Shown here: one piece after another, positions 8,939 through 15,896 of the stretch
Position numbering within the stretch: the first letter of the stretch is position 1
How the letters are laid out: each line of letters opens with the position of its first letter
Source of the DNA: Bacteroidales bacterium
Lineage (GTDB): Bacteria; Bacteroidota; Bacteroidia; Bacteroidales; P3
Assembly (NCBI GenBank): GCA_024400665.1
Contig: JAKSML010000012.1
Location: forward strand, 1-41,643
Direction: 5' to 3'
Length of the DNA stretch: 41,643 nucleotides
Notes under the pieces: model-generated
Database searches by the model: none
Seen by the model: the letters and a program-made list of their open reading frames with translations, nothing else
What the model was told of the DNA's origin: nothing
Program-made: the position numbers and the translations under genes

Positions 8939-11415
8939 TCGGTGGCGCCGGTTTTGGCTTGGCTTTCGAGTTCCATTTTGCCGAAGCGGAGGGCGGCGCC
9001 GAAGGTGATGTAGCGCGAGGTGTATTTGCTGGTGGAGGTGCTGCTGTTGTAGGGGTTGATGGTGGTGGAGCTCCAGGCGTTCCAGTTGAAGATGTCGCTG
9101 GCGTTGAGGTAGAGGGAGAGCTTGCGGTCGAAGAAGTCGGCGCTCATGCCCAGGTCTATGCTTTTGCGTGCGTGCTCGATTTCCAGTTTGCTCCAGCTGT
9201 GAGAGGGTGTGCTGTAGCGTCCGCTCACGAAGAGTTCGACTTTTTTCCAGAGTTTGGTCCAGAGTTTGCCGCGGATGGAGAAGGAGAGCATCTCATCTTC
9301 GATGGGGGGCTGTCCTTGGCGCGGGAGGATGCTGTACCAGTCGTCGGTGAGTCCTATGTTGAGGCGCAGGTTGAGGTAGGCGGAGGGGCGGTACATGCAG
9401 CTGGCGGTGAGGTCGAAGCGTCGGCCGTCGGCGTTGTTGTAGGGCATGGAGTAGTTGACTACACGGCCGAAGTATTGTACGTAGCGGGCGTCGGTGATGG
9501 TGTTGTATTCGTTGATGTTGGCTTGGTAGGAGGCGTCAACGCTCACGGAGCCGAATTTGGTGAAGTATTTGGACCATGAGAGGGTGGCGTTGTGCTCGTA
9601 TTGGGGTTGGAGGAGGGGGTTGCCTGTGGTGAAGGATTCGATGCCGAAGTAGGGGTAGCGGCAGAGGGAGCCGGCATTGGGCTTGATGGTGTTGATGCGG
9701 TAGGAGAGGGAGATGTTGTGCATGCTCTCGGTGCGGTAGCTGGCATGGATGGAGGGTGAGAAGGTCCAGTTGGCGACGGCGGTGTCGTATTGGGTGTTGC
9801 TTTGGTGGCGTTCGGTGCTGAAGGAGCTGCTGAGGCGTCCGCCGAGTTTGAGGGTGAAGTTGCCCCATTGGCGTCGCCAGGTGAGGTAGGTGCTGATGCC
9901 GTTGCCGGGGGTGTGGCTGGTGTCGGAGCGGAGGAGGTCGCGGCGGTAGGTGCCGAGGGTGTTGTCGAGGGTGTCGCGGCTGTTGTTGGTGAGGCCGTGG
10001 CTGAGGTCGAGGCTGACGCCCATCTCGATTTCGCCTTGTTTGCTGTAGGGGAGGGAGTAGTCGATGCCGAGGGAGCTGCTGCCGTTGAAGTGGCGGGAGA
10101 GGCTGTTGTCGCTGAAGCTCATTTGTGGCTGGTGGGGGTAGATGAGGCTGCTGCTGCTGTTGCTTGCGTCGCCGTAGAAGTGGCCGTTGTAGTCGATGGA
10201 GAGTTCGTGGCCGTCGTTGTTGAATTTGTGGGTGTAGTCTATGCCTCCGAAGCCGCCGTAGTGGTTGCTGTGGGTTGAGGTGGTGCCGTGGTTGCTGTAG
10301 TCGCCGGGGTTGTCGATGTATTCGGTGCGGTCCATTTCGGAGGATGCGTCGTAGTCTGACCAGCTGGGGTAGGTGCCGAACCAGCCTGAGATGCGGTTCA
10401 TGGAGTCGAATTCGTAGCTGGCGTTGATGTTGGCCCAGATGTTGCGGTGGCGGCTGTCGGAGTGGGAGTGGCTGCTGTAGGTGCGGCTGAGGAGGCTGTC
10501 TTCGTTGAAGAGCTGGCCGCTTGAGGTGTTGTTGCTGGGGTATTTGCCGCCGTTGAAGCTGATGTAGGCGCTGATGTTGAATTTTTCGTTGCTATAGACG
10601 TAGGAGGCCCACGGCGAGATGGAGGGGCGGGAGGAGCCGTTGGCGCCGAAGCTGACGAAGGAGTTTTTGAGCATGCGCTGGTTGGTGACGATGTTCACGA
10701 CGGGTTCGCCGCCGCCGTATTTGGCGGAGGGGTTTTTCATCACTTCGATGCGGTCGATGCTGTTGGCGGGCAGCATTTTGATGTATTGTTTGAGGGCTTC
10801 GCCTTCGAGGTGGGAGGGGCGGTCGTTGATCCAGACGGTCACGCTTTTGCCGTTGAGGGTGACGTTGCCTTCGACATCGACTTCGATGCCGGGGGCGTTT
10901 TGGAGGGCGTCGCTGGCGTTGCCTGTCTGGATGCTGGCGTCTTCTGCCACGTTGTACATGTCTTTTTCTCCGTCAACGGAGTAGAGGGGCCTTGTCTCGG
11001 TGATGCTGACGGTGTTCAGCAGTGTGGCGCCTTCGTCCATGGCGATGGTGCCCATGTCTATCTTCCAGAGTCCTGTGGGGCCGCCGTTGCGAGTGGCGGG
11101 GACGGCGACGAATTGTGTCTCGTAGCCCATGGCTGAGAGGCGCAGGAGGGTGGGCACGGTGTCGTTGTCGATGTTGAAGATGCCTTTGTCGTCGGATATC
11201 ACGCCGCGGAGGAAGGTGCTGTCGGCGGCGCGCAGCATGGTGACGTTGGCGTAGGGCAGTGCCTGTTTGTCTTTGCTGCTGATGAGTTTTCCGGTCACTA
11301 TATACTGTGCGTCGGCGGTGCCGGCAAGCAGTATGGCGGTGGCGAGCATGAGGCTGAGCCTTGCTGCGCGGGGTTTGGGGGTGGTGCCCTGATGAGAGGT
11401 GGAAGATTTGTGCAT
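8926..11415 (-). CDS. TonB-dependent outer-membrane receptor (beta-barrel family)
   Basis: The 829-residue protein has a signal sequence (about residues 1-36, ending GTADAQ), a carboxypeptidase-regulatory-like domain (VTGKLISSKDKQALPYANV, about 38-110), a plug region with the typical NASDALQNAPGIEVDVEGNV and IDRIEVMKNPSAKYGGGEPV motifs (about 165-245), and a C-terminal beta-barrel rich in alternating polar and aromatic residues. It would import a ligand across the outer membrane using TonB energy. No SusD-like partner is adjacent, so it is more like the stand-alone barrel_3 type than a SusC. The ending TND-stop reads into the family B repeat downstream. Upstream is a repeat array without a recognisable promoter. 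Confidence 0.88.
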   Translation of the reverse strand: MHKSSTSHQGTTPKPRAARLSLMLATAILLAGTADAQYIVTGKLISSKDKQALPYANVTMLRAADSTFLRGVISDDKGIFNIDNDTVPTLLRLSAMGYETQFVAVPATRNGGPTGLWKIDMGTIAMDEGATLLNTVSITETRPLYSVDGEKDMYNVAEDASIQTGNASDALQNAPGIEVDVEGNVTLNGKSVTVWINDRPSHLEGEALKQYIKMLPANSIDRIEVMKNPSAKYGGGEPVVNIVTNQRMLKNSFVSFGANGSSRPSISPWASYVYSNEKFNISAYISFNGGKYPSNNTSSGQLFNEDSLLSRTYSSHSHSDSRHRNIWANINASYEFDSMNRISGWFGTYPSWSDYDASSEMDRTEYIDNPGDYSNHGTTSTHSNHYGGFGGIDYTHKFNNDGHELSIDYNGHFYGDASNSSSSLIYPHQPQMSFSDNSLSRHFNGSSSLGIDYSLPYSKQGEIEMGVSLDLSHGLTNNSRDTLDNTLGTYRRDLLRSDTSHTPGNGISTYLTWRRQWGNFTLKLGGRLSSSFSTERHQSNTQYDTAVANWTFSPSIHASYRTESMHNISLSYRINTIKPNAGSLCRYPYFGIESFTTGNPLLQPQYEHNATLSWSKYFTKFGSVSVDASYQANINEYNTITDARYVQYFGRVVNYSMPYNNADGRRFDLTASCMYRPSAYLNLRLNIGLTDDWYSILPRQGQPPIEDEMLSFSIRGKLWTKLWKKVELFVSGRYSTPSHSWSKLEIEHARKSIDLGMSADFFDRKLSLYLNASDIFNWNAWSSTTINPYNSSTSTSKYTSRYITFGAALRFGKMELESQAKTGATETND

Positions 11416-11703
11416 TTTAATTGATAATTGAAAATTGATAATTGATAATTAGGGCGGTTGCCGGTTTGAGTAATGAATAATTAATAATGAGTAATGAGTG
11501 GGGCGGGAGCCGTTTGAGTAATGAATAATTAATAATGAGTGGGGCGGAAGCCGTTTGAGTAATGAATAATTAATAATGAGTAATGAGTGGGGCGGGAGCC
11601 GGTTGAGTAATGAATAATTAATAATGAGTGGGGCGGAAGCCATTATTCAATATTCATTATTCAATATTCATTATTCACTATTTCACTAATCACAGTTCAT
11701 TGT
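11416..11703. repeat. Repeat array, families D, A and C
   Basis: The 290-nt gap between the receptor and the zinc-ribbon gene has no gene. It begins with AATTGATAATTG units (11416-11455), continues with four family A units (GAGTAATGAATAATTAATAA ... GGGGCGGRAGCCGTTT, roughly 11467-11640), and ends with mirror-image ATTATTCAATATTCATTATT and a family C piece (CTAATCACAGTTCA). A reading frame of HYSLLIIHYSN-type residues crosses it on the minus strand and is a by-product of the repeat. Confidence 0.9.
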
Positions 11704-11705
11704 GG

Positions 11706-12953
11706 CTATTTCCACTCGGAGGTTTCGTTGTAGCCTCCTTCGGTGGAGTATAGCTGTATTGCTTCTCCGCAATGGGGGCAGATGAGGTTTTCTGTCACGG
11801 ATCGTTCTTCGCGTAGGCCCACGTAGTGCTTGATGCCTTTGTTGTATATGGTCTCGTTCACATGGACGATGCCTAATCCGTCATACTCGTCGCGATGGTT
11901 GTAGGTGACGCTCTTGACTTCTTCTTTGTCCCACTCTTTTTTCGACTGCCGCCATTCGCCGTACTTGGTGCTCTTGTAGTGGATGCCGGTACGATGGCAG
12001 TGCGGGCATCGCTCCCAATCTACATCGTCGCGGATGCTCATCAGGTAGCGCGATGCCAGCATCAGCGCCCAGATGCAGAACCCTATGGGGGTGAGCCCCA
12101 GGAAGGCGCCGATGAAGAAGGCGAGGATGTAGCATAGTATGGAGCAGAGTATCTTGACGAGCCAGTTGGGCAGGAGTCGTATGTGCCAGATGGCGTTGAG
12201 CGACAGCCAGGGCACGACAAGCATGAAGACGATGATCAGCAGCACGAAGCTCAGCACTGCCTGTATGCCGCGGACGAGCCACTGGGGCATGCCTTTGATA
12301 AGGGGTGTGTAGCGGTAGAAGCTGGCATCTTTATATAGCAGGTGGTTGAGTGTGTGAGCGGTGGCGAAGTTGGCCACTTTGTTCAGGCGGAAGGCGCATT
12401 TCTTCCAGAAGCTTTGAGCCTCGTCGGGCTCTGCCTGCTGGGCGGCTCCCAGCTCTGCCCGGCCGAATTGGGGCCTGTTTTGTCGGTGGGGGAAATAGAT
12501 TGCCACGTCTTTGGGCGACAGCCTTGTCTGATTGACGGCTCCTGGCTCTGCCTGGTTAGTGGCTCCTGGCTCTGCCTGGTCCGAATAAAGCTCGTCAACT
12601 GCCATATACACCCGCCTGCCGTCCGAGAGTTCTGCCAGCCAGACGTCGTAGTCTTTCGAGTCCTTACGGAAGGCTGTGGGGATGGTTTTGAAGGCGCCCA
12701 CCTGGCCTCTGAGGCCGAGGACTTTCACCGTTGTGCCTTTCGAGAGTGTCAGTTTCTCGCCCGCGTGATCTACAGAGTCCAGCAGGAAGGCATCGCGTGA
12801 GGAGGTGAGGGTCACGGATTTCTGATAGTCTTGGAGACGCTCTGCGGGGATTCTGTGGAATGTGATGAGGTCGGAGAGGTTGGTCTTCTGGCAGGAGGAG
12901 AAGGCCAGCATCGTCACGATGCAGTAGAGGGTTACTTTGATGCTGTGTTTCAT
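11706..12953 (-). CDS. Membrane lipoprotein with zinc-ribbon motifs and in-frame repeats
   Basis: I do not know this family. The 415-residue product begins MKHSIKVTLYCIVTMLAFSSC, a lipoprotein signal with C21 as the lipid site. Residues 65-125 look like a small SH3-type beta domain (KGTTVKVLGLRGQVGAF...WLAEL.DGRRVYM). Two hydrophobic spans (about 232-252 and 265-302) cross the membrane. The C-terminus has two CPHC knuckles (C316/C319 and C392/C395), a likely zinc ribbon. Residues 126-141 are two copies of an 8-residue unit (QAEPGATN, QAEPGAVN), with two weaker ones at 166-181. These come from the family E 24-bp DNA repeat. The frame stays open upstream to 13025, but that part only translates repeats; the ATG at 12953 gives the signal peptide. 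Confidence 0.7.
   Translation of the reverse strand: MKHSIKVTLYCIVTMLAFSSCQKTNLSDLITFHRIPAERLQDYQKSVTLTSSRDAFLLDSVDHAGEKLTLSKGTTVKVLGLRGQVGAFKTIPTAFRKDSKDYDVWLAELSDGRRVYMAVDELYSDQAEPGATNQAEPGAVNQTRLSPKDVAIYFPHRQNRPQFGRAELGAAQQAEPDEAQSFWKKCAFRLNKVANFATAHTLNHLLYKDASFYRYTPLIKGMPQWLVRGIQAVLSFVLLIIVFMLVVPWLSLNAIWHIRLLPNWLVKILCSILCYILAFFIGAFLGLTPIGFCIWALMLASRYLMSIRDDVDWERCPHCHRTGIHYKSTKYGEWRQSKKEWDKEEVKSVTYNHRDEYDGLGIVHVNETIYNKGIKHYVGLREERSVTENLICPHCGEAIQLYSTEGGYNETSEWK
12531..12578 (-). repeat. Two 24-bp family E repeats inside the zinc-ribbon lipoprotein gene
   Basis: On the coding strand the unit is AACCAGGCAGAGCCAGGAGC plus four bases, present twice in tandem (12555-12578 and 12531-12554). A weaker pair lies at about 12413-12460. 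Each unit is 24 bp, so copy number can change without shifting the frame. The unit shares the ACCAGG...GGAGCCA frame with the triple repeat inside the M1 peptidase gene at 37680-37751. Confidence 0.75.
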
Positions 12954-12954
12954 A

Positions 12955-13075
12955 TGGTGAACTGTGATTAGTGAACTGTGATTAGTGAACTGACAATACA
13001 AACTGACGGCCTCCGCCCCACTCATTATTCATTACTCATTATTCATTATTAATTATTCATTACTCAGCCGGCTCC
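12955..13075. repeat. Repeat block of families C and A
   Basis: Family C runs (GTGAACTGTGATTAGTGAAC type) at about 12957-12995 are followed by a family A unit in reverse orientation (GGCCTCCGCCCCACTCATTA onward). The block ends inside the phosphatase gene, whose stop codon (13064-13066) and last residues it encodes. There is no separate gene here. Confidence 0.85.
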
Positions 13076-13729
13076 CACCTGGTCAATTAGAGAGAGTAGG
13101 GCGGGAAGGTGGTCGATGATGTGGTCGGGGGTGGCTGTGGCGAGTTGTTCGCGGCTCTGGTTGCCGTAGGTGACGCCGCAGGTGTGGCAGCCTGCGGCGG
13201 AGCCCATCATGAGGTCGTAGATGGTGTCGCCTACCACGAGGGTCTCGGAGGCTTGGAGGTTCATGCCTTGCAGGATGCTGAGGGCCAGGTCGGGTGCGGG
13301 CTTGGGGCGCAGCCTCTCGTCCTCGCCATACACCTGGCTGAGGGGGATGTGGCGGGAGATGCCGAGCTGCTCCACCAGCGGGTCGAGCGAGATGTGGTGG
13401 CGCGAGGAGGCGATGGCCATCACTATGCCGCGGCTCCGCAGGTCGGCGAGGGTGTGGAGGACGCCGTCGAAGGGGGTGATGTGGTCTAACGCCAGCAGGG
13501 GGAAGATGTCGCGATAGACCTGCGCGGCTTCCTCTATGCGGCTTTCGGGCGTAGTGGTGGCACGGCGGAAACACTCCGTGAGGGGCAGGCCGATAGTCTT
13601 CACGATGTCGGCAGGCGCGGCAGGGGCGAGGCCCATGCGCTCCAAGGTGCCCTGCACCGTGCGGACGATGCCCTCGCGGGTGTCGGCCAGGGTGCCGTCG
13701 AAATCGAAAAGGATATTCTTGTACTTCAT
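13064..13729 (-). CDS. HAD-family phosphatase, phosphoglycolate phosphatase-like
   Basis: The 221-residue protein has HAD motif I (FDFDGTLAD, nucleophile Asp near residue 9), motif II (IASSR), the lysine motif (RPKPAPD) and motif III/IV (VVGDTIYDLMMGSAAG). The cap sits between motifs I and II, as in phosphoglycolate phosphatase and related sugar-phosphate phosphatases. The most likely role is dephosphorylation of a small metabolite in the cytoplasm; the true substrate is not shown by the sequence. A GTG directly before the ATG (13732) is an alternative start. The last residues (DQVGAG) come from repeat DNA: GACCAGGTGGGAGCC resembles family E, and the TGA belongs to a TAATGA array. Confidence 0.82.
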   Translation of the reverse strand: MKYKNILFDFDGTLADTREGIVRTVQGTLERMGLAPAAPADIVKTIGLPLTECFRRATTTPESRIEEAAQVYRDIFPLLALDHITPFDGVLHTLADLRSRGIVMAIASSRHHISLDPLVEQLGISRHIPLSQVYGEDERLRPKPAPDLALSILQGMNLQASETLVVGDTIYDLMMGSAAGCHTCGVTYGNQSREQLATATPDHIIDHLPALLSLIDQVGAG

Positions 13730-13797
13730 CACCCCTATAACGCAAAAAAGGCGCCTTTATTGTCCCCCACGGCGAATATTCCTACAAAAAACGCCCA

Positions 13798-13908
13798 ACC
13801 TCCGCCGTGCATTGCTACTGCATAGCATCTGCATAGCTACTGGTATGCTATGCCATAGCAATGCAGTAGCAATGTGGTAGCAATGCAGTAGCAATGCACG
13901 GCGGAGGT
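13798..13908. repeat. Perfect 26-bp inverted repeat with GTAGCAATG tandem units
   Basis: The arms at 13798-13823 and 13883-13908 are exact reverse complements over 26 bp (beginning ACCTCCGCCGTGCATTGCTA). The 59-nt centre contains more copies and inversions of a GTAGCAATG / GCATAGC motif, so several nested folds are possible. It is unlike the AT-rich arrays around it. It may be a structured RNA, a recombination site or an insertion element without coding capacity. Confidence 0.8.
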
Positions 13909-14015
13909 AAGCATATCTTGTATTGGGGAGAGGTTTTGGCCAATTGTGCATGAGGTGATGTTTCATTTCAATTGAAACACGCATTCTCCAAATCTCGTGA
14001 ATTGCCGCCAGTTTT

Positions 14016-14380
14016 AATTGAGTAATGAATAATTAATAATGAGTAATGAGTGGGGCGGGGGCCGGTTGAGTAATGAATAATTAGTAATGAGTAATGAGTG
14101 GGGCGGGGGCCGTTTGAGTAATGAATAATTAATAATGAGTAATGAGTGGGGCGGAGGCCGTTTGAGTAATGAATAATTAGTAATGAGTAATGAGTGGGGC
14201 GGAGGCCGTTTGAGTAATGAATAATTAGTAATGAGTAATAAGTGGGGCGGGGGCCGGTTTTAATTGAGAATTGATAATTGATAATTAGGGCGGGGGCCGG
14301 TTGAGTAATGAATAATTAATAATGAGTAATGAGTGGGGCGGGAGCCATTATTCATTATTCAATATTCATTATTCACTAAT
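14016..14380. repeat. Family A tandem array (about six to seven units)
   Basis: Units of about 48 bp (GAGTAATGAATAATTARTAA ... GAGTGGGGCGGRGGCCGGTT) repeat in tandem, interrupted once by a family D piece near 14262-14295. The array ends with the reverse complement of its own AT arm (ATTATTCATTATTCAATATT, about 14348-14380), so its last unit can fold on itself. It fills the 13733-14447 gap between divergent phosphatase and galK genes; no gene is visible. Confidence 0.9.
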
Positions 14381-14416
14381 TCACATTTTTTTATTCATTT
14401 ATTCATTATTTTTTCG

Positions 14417-14424
14417 TATCTTTG
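14417..14424 (+). promoter_or_regulatory. -7 element of the galK promoter
   Basis: TATCTTTG lies 23 nt before the galK ATG, directly after the repeat array. A matching -33 TTG is not obvious because the sequence upstream is repeat-derived TTATTCAT. The array thus stops just short of, or overlaps, the promoter. Confidence 0.65.
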
Positions 14425-14447
14425 CATTTTGAAATATATTGTTTATT

Positions 14448-15590
14448 ATGGATAGGAACGTCATCTTTCAGCATTTTTTTCAGCGTTTTGGCGCGCCTGC
14501 GGGGAGTCTCTTTATGGCTCCGGGCCGCGTGAATCTCATCGGCGAGCATACGGACTATAACGGCGGCTTTGTGTTTCCCGGGGCGGTGTGCCAGGGCATC
14601 ATGGCGGCGGTGCGTCCCAGCACGGGGAGCCGCATGGTGCGGGCTTACGCTATTGACTTGGACAGTTATTGCGAGTTTTGTCTGGACGACCCCGAGGGTC
14701 CTTCGCGGGTTGATTTCCGCTATCTCTACGGGGTGGCGCGGGAGTTGATGGGGCGCGGCGTGAGGGTGGAGGGCTTCGACACGGTGTATGCCGGCGATGT
14801 GCCTCTCGGCGCGGGCATGTCGTCTTCGGCAGCGTTGGAGTGCTGCTTTGCCTATGGCTTGAACAGGCTGTTCGGCGGAGGGCTGGACAGGATGGAGCTG
14901 GCGCTGGTGGGGCAGGCTACGGAGCATAGGTATGTGGGTGTGAACTGCGGCATCATGGATCAGTTTGTGTCTATGCACGGCAGGGAGGGGAGTCTTGTGA
15001 GGCTGGATTGCAGGAGCGGCGAGTTTGAGTATTTTCCTTGGCATCCCGAGGGCTACCGCCTGGTGCTGGTGAATAGTTGTGTGAAGCACGAGCTTGTGGG
15101 GTCGCCGTATAATGACCGCCGCAGAAGTTGCGAGCGTGTGGCTCAGCTTGCGGGGGTGGAGACGTTGCGGGATTGCACGTGGGAGCAGCTTGAGGCGCTG
15201 AGGCCGCAGCTTTCGGAGGAGGATTACCGCCGTGCCCGCTATGTGCTGGGCGAGGCGGACAGGGTGCTGGCGGTGTGCGACGCTTTGCAGCATGATGATT
15301 ACGAGCGGGTTGGGGAGCAGATGTATCTCACCCACGAGGGTTTGAGCAAGGATTATGAGGTGAGCTGCGAGGAGATAGACTTCCTCGTGGAGGTGGCGCG
15401 TCGCTGCGGCGTGACGGGCGCCCGCATCATGGGGGGCGGCTTCGGCGGCTGCACTATCAACTTGGTGCGCGACGACCGCTACGAGGCTTTCACCGCCGAG
15501 GTGGCTCCAGCATATAGGGCTCGCTTCGGCGTGGAGTGCAAGGTGATACCTGTGGTGATTGGAGAGGGAGCGAGATTAATTGATAATTGA
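14448..15590 (+). CDS. galK: Galactokinase
   Basis: The 380-residue enzyme phosphorylates alpha-D-galactose with ATP in the Leloir pathway. It has the GHMP kinase signatures: GRVNLIGEHTDYNGG near residue 24, the ATP-binding GAGMSSSAAL near 122, and GARIMGGGFGGCTI near 322. Length is normal. ATG at 14448 is chosen over a TTG three codons upstream because the TATCTTTG box fits it. The neighbour downstream is a GH97 enzyme of the retaining type, known for alpha-galactosidase activity, so galactose released outside could be fed to this kinase. The last four residues (LIDN) and the TGA are encoded by a family D repeat. Confidence 0.95.
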   Translation: MDRNVIFQHFFQRFGAPAGSLFMAPGRVNLIGEHTDYNGGFVFPGAVCQGIMAAVRPSTGSRMVRAYAIDLDSYCEFCLDDPEGPSRVDFRYLYGVARELMGRGVRVEGFDTVYAGDVPLGAGMSSSAALECCFAYGLNRLFGGGLDRMELALVGQATEHRYVGVNCGIMDQFVSMHGREGSLVRLDCRSGEFEYFPWHPEGYRLVLVNSCVKHELVGSPYNDRRRSCERVAQLAGVETLRDCTWEQLEALRPQLSEEDYRRARYVLGEADRVLAVCDALQHDDYERVGEQMYLTHEGLSKDYEVSCEEIDFLVEVARRCGVTGARIMGGGFGGCTINLVRDDRYEAFTAEVAPAYRARFGVECKVIPVVIGEGARLIDN

Positions 15591-15870
15591 TAATTGAGAA
15601 TTGATAATTAGGGCGGGAGCCGGTTTGAGTAATGAATAATTAATAATGAGTAATGAGTGGGGCGGTTGCCGGTTGAGTAATGAATAATTAATAATGAATA
15701 ATGAGTGGGGCGGTTGCCGGTTGAGTAATGAATAATGAAAAGATGTTTAGATATTCTGACATCCAGATATTCAGAATCTGAAAATCTCTTCATCTGAAAA
15801 TCTTTCTGATAATGAGTGGGGCGGGAGCCATTATTCATTATTCAATATTCAATATTCATTATTCACTAAT
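15591..15870. repeat. Repeat block between galK and GH97 gene
   Basis: Family D, then family A units with cores GGGCGGGAGCC and GGGCGGTTGCC, then a distinct 104-bp module (15721-15824), then mirror-image ATTATTCATTATTCAATATT and TTCACTATTCAC-like ends. The whole gap 15591-15896 has no gene and no clear promoter for the next gene, which may be read through from galK. Confidence 0.88.
15721..15824 (+). repeat. 104-bp exact duplicate, copy 1
   Basis: Positions 15721-15824 are identical to 21311-21414. The unique core (AGATGTTTAGATATTCTGAC, then ATCTGAAAATCT-type repeats) contains a short inverted repeat AGATATTCTGA / TCAGAATCT and is framed by family A ends (GAGTAATGAATAATG and GATAATGAGTGGGGCGG). 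It looks like a family A unit that carries an inserted cassette. Confidence 0.85.
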
Positions 15871-15896
15871 TCACAATTCACTATGTAATAATTGTT

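Noticed and set aside
11449-11643. Small proteins of HYSLLIIHYSN type (also 15608-15838 and 21237-21428)
   Set aside because: They are the open complement of the family A repeat; no ribosome site and no independent support.
12954-13025. N-terminal extension of the zinc-ribbon lipoprotein (CQFTNHSSLITVHH)
   Set aside because: Translated family C repeat; the internal ATG gives a proper lipoprotein signal.
13757-13984. 75-codon frame through the 26-bp inverted repeat
   Set aside because: Its residues (LLHCYHIATALLWHS) are only the translated repeat units.
14016-14330. Possible CRISPR array
   Set aside because: Units are nearly identical along their full length, with no unique spacers and no cas genes.
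14406-15335. Long antisense frame opposite galK
   Set aside because: Shadow of the GC-rich galK codons, with His/Ala/Arg-rich non-protein-like composition.
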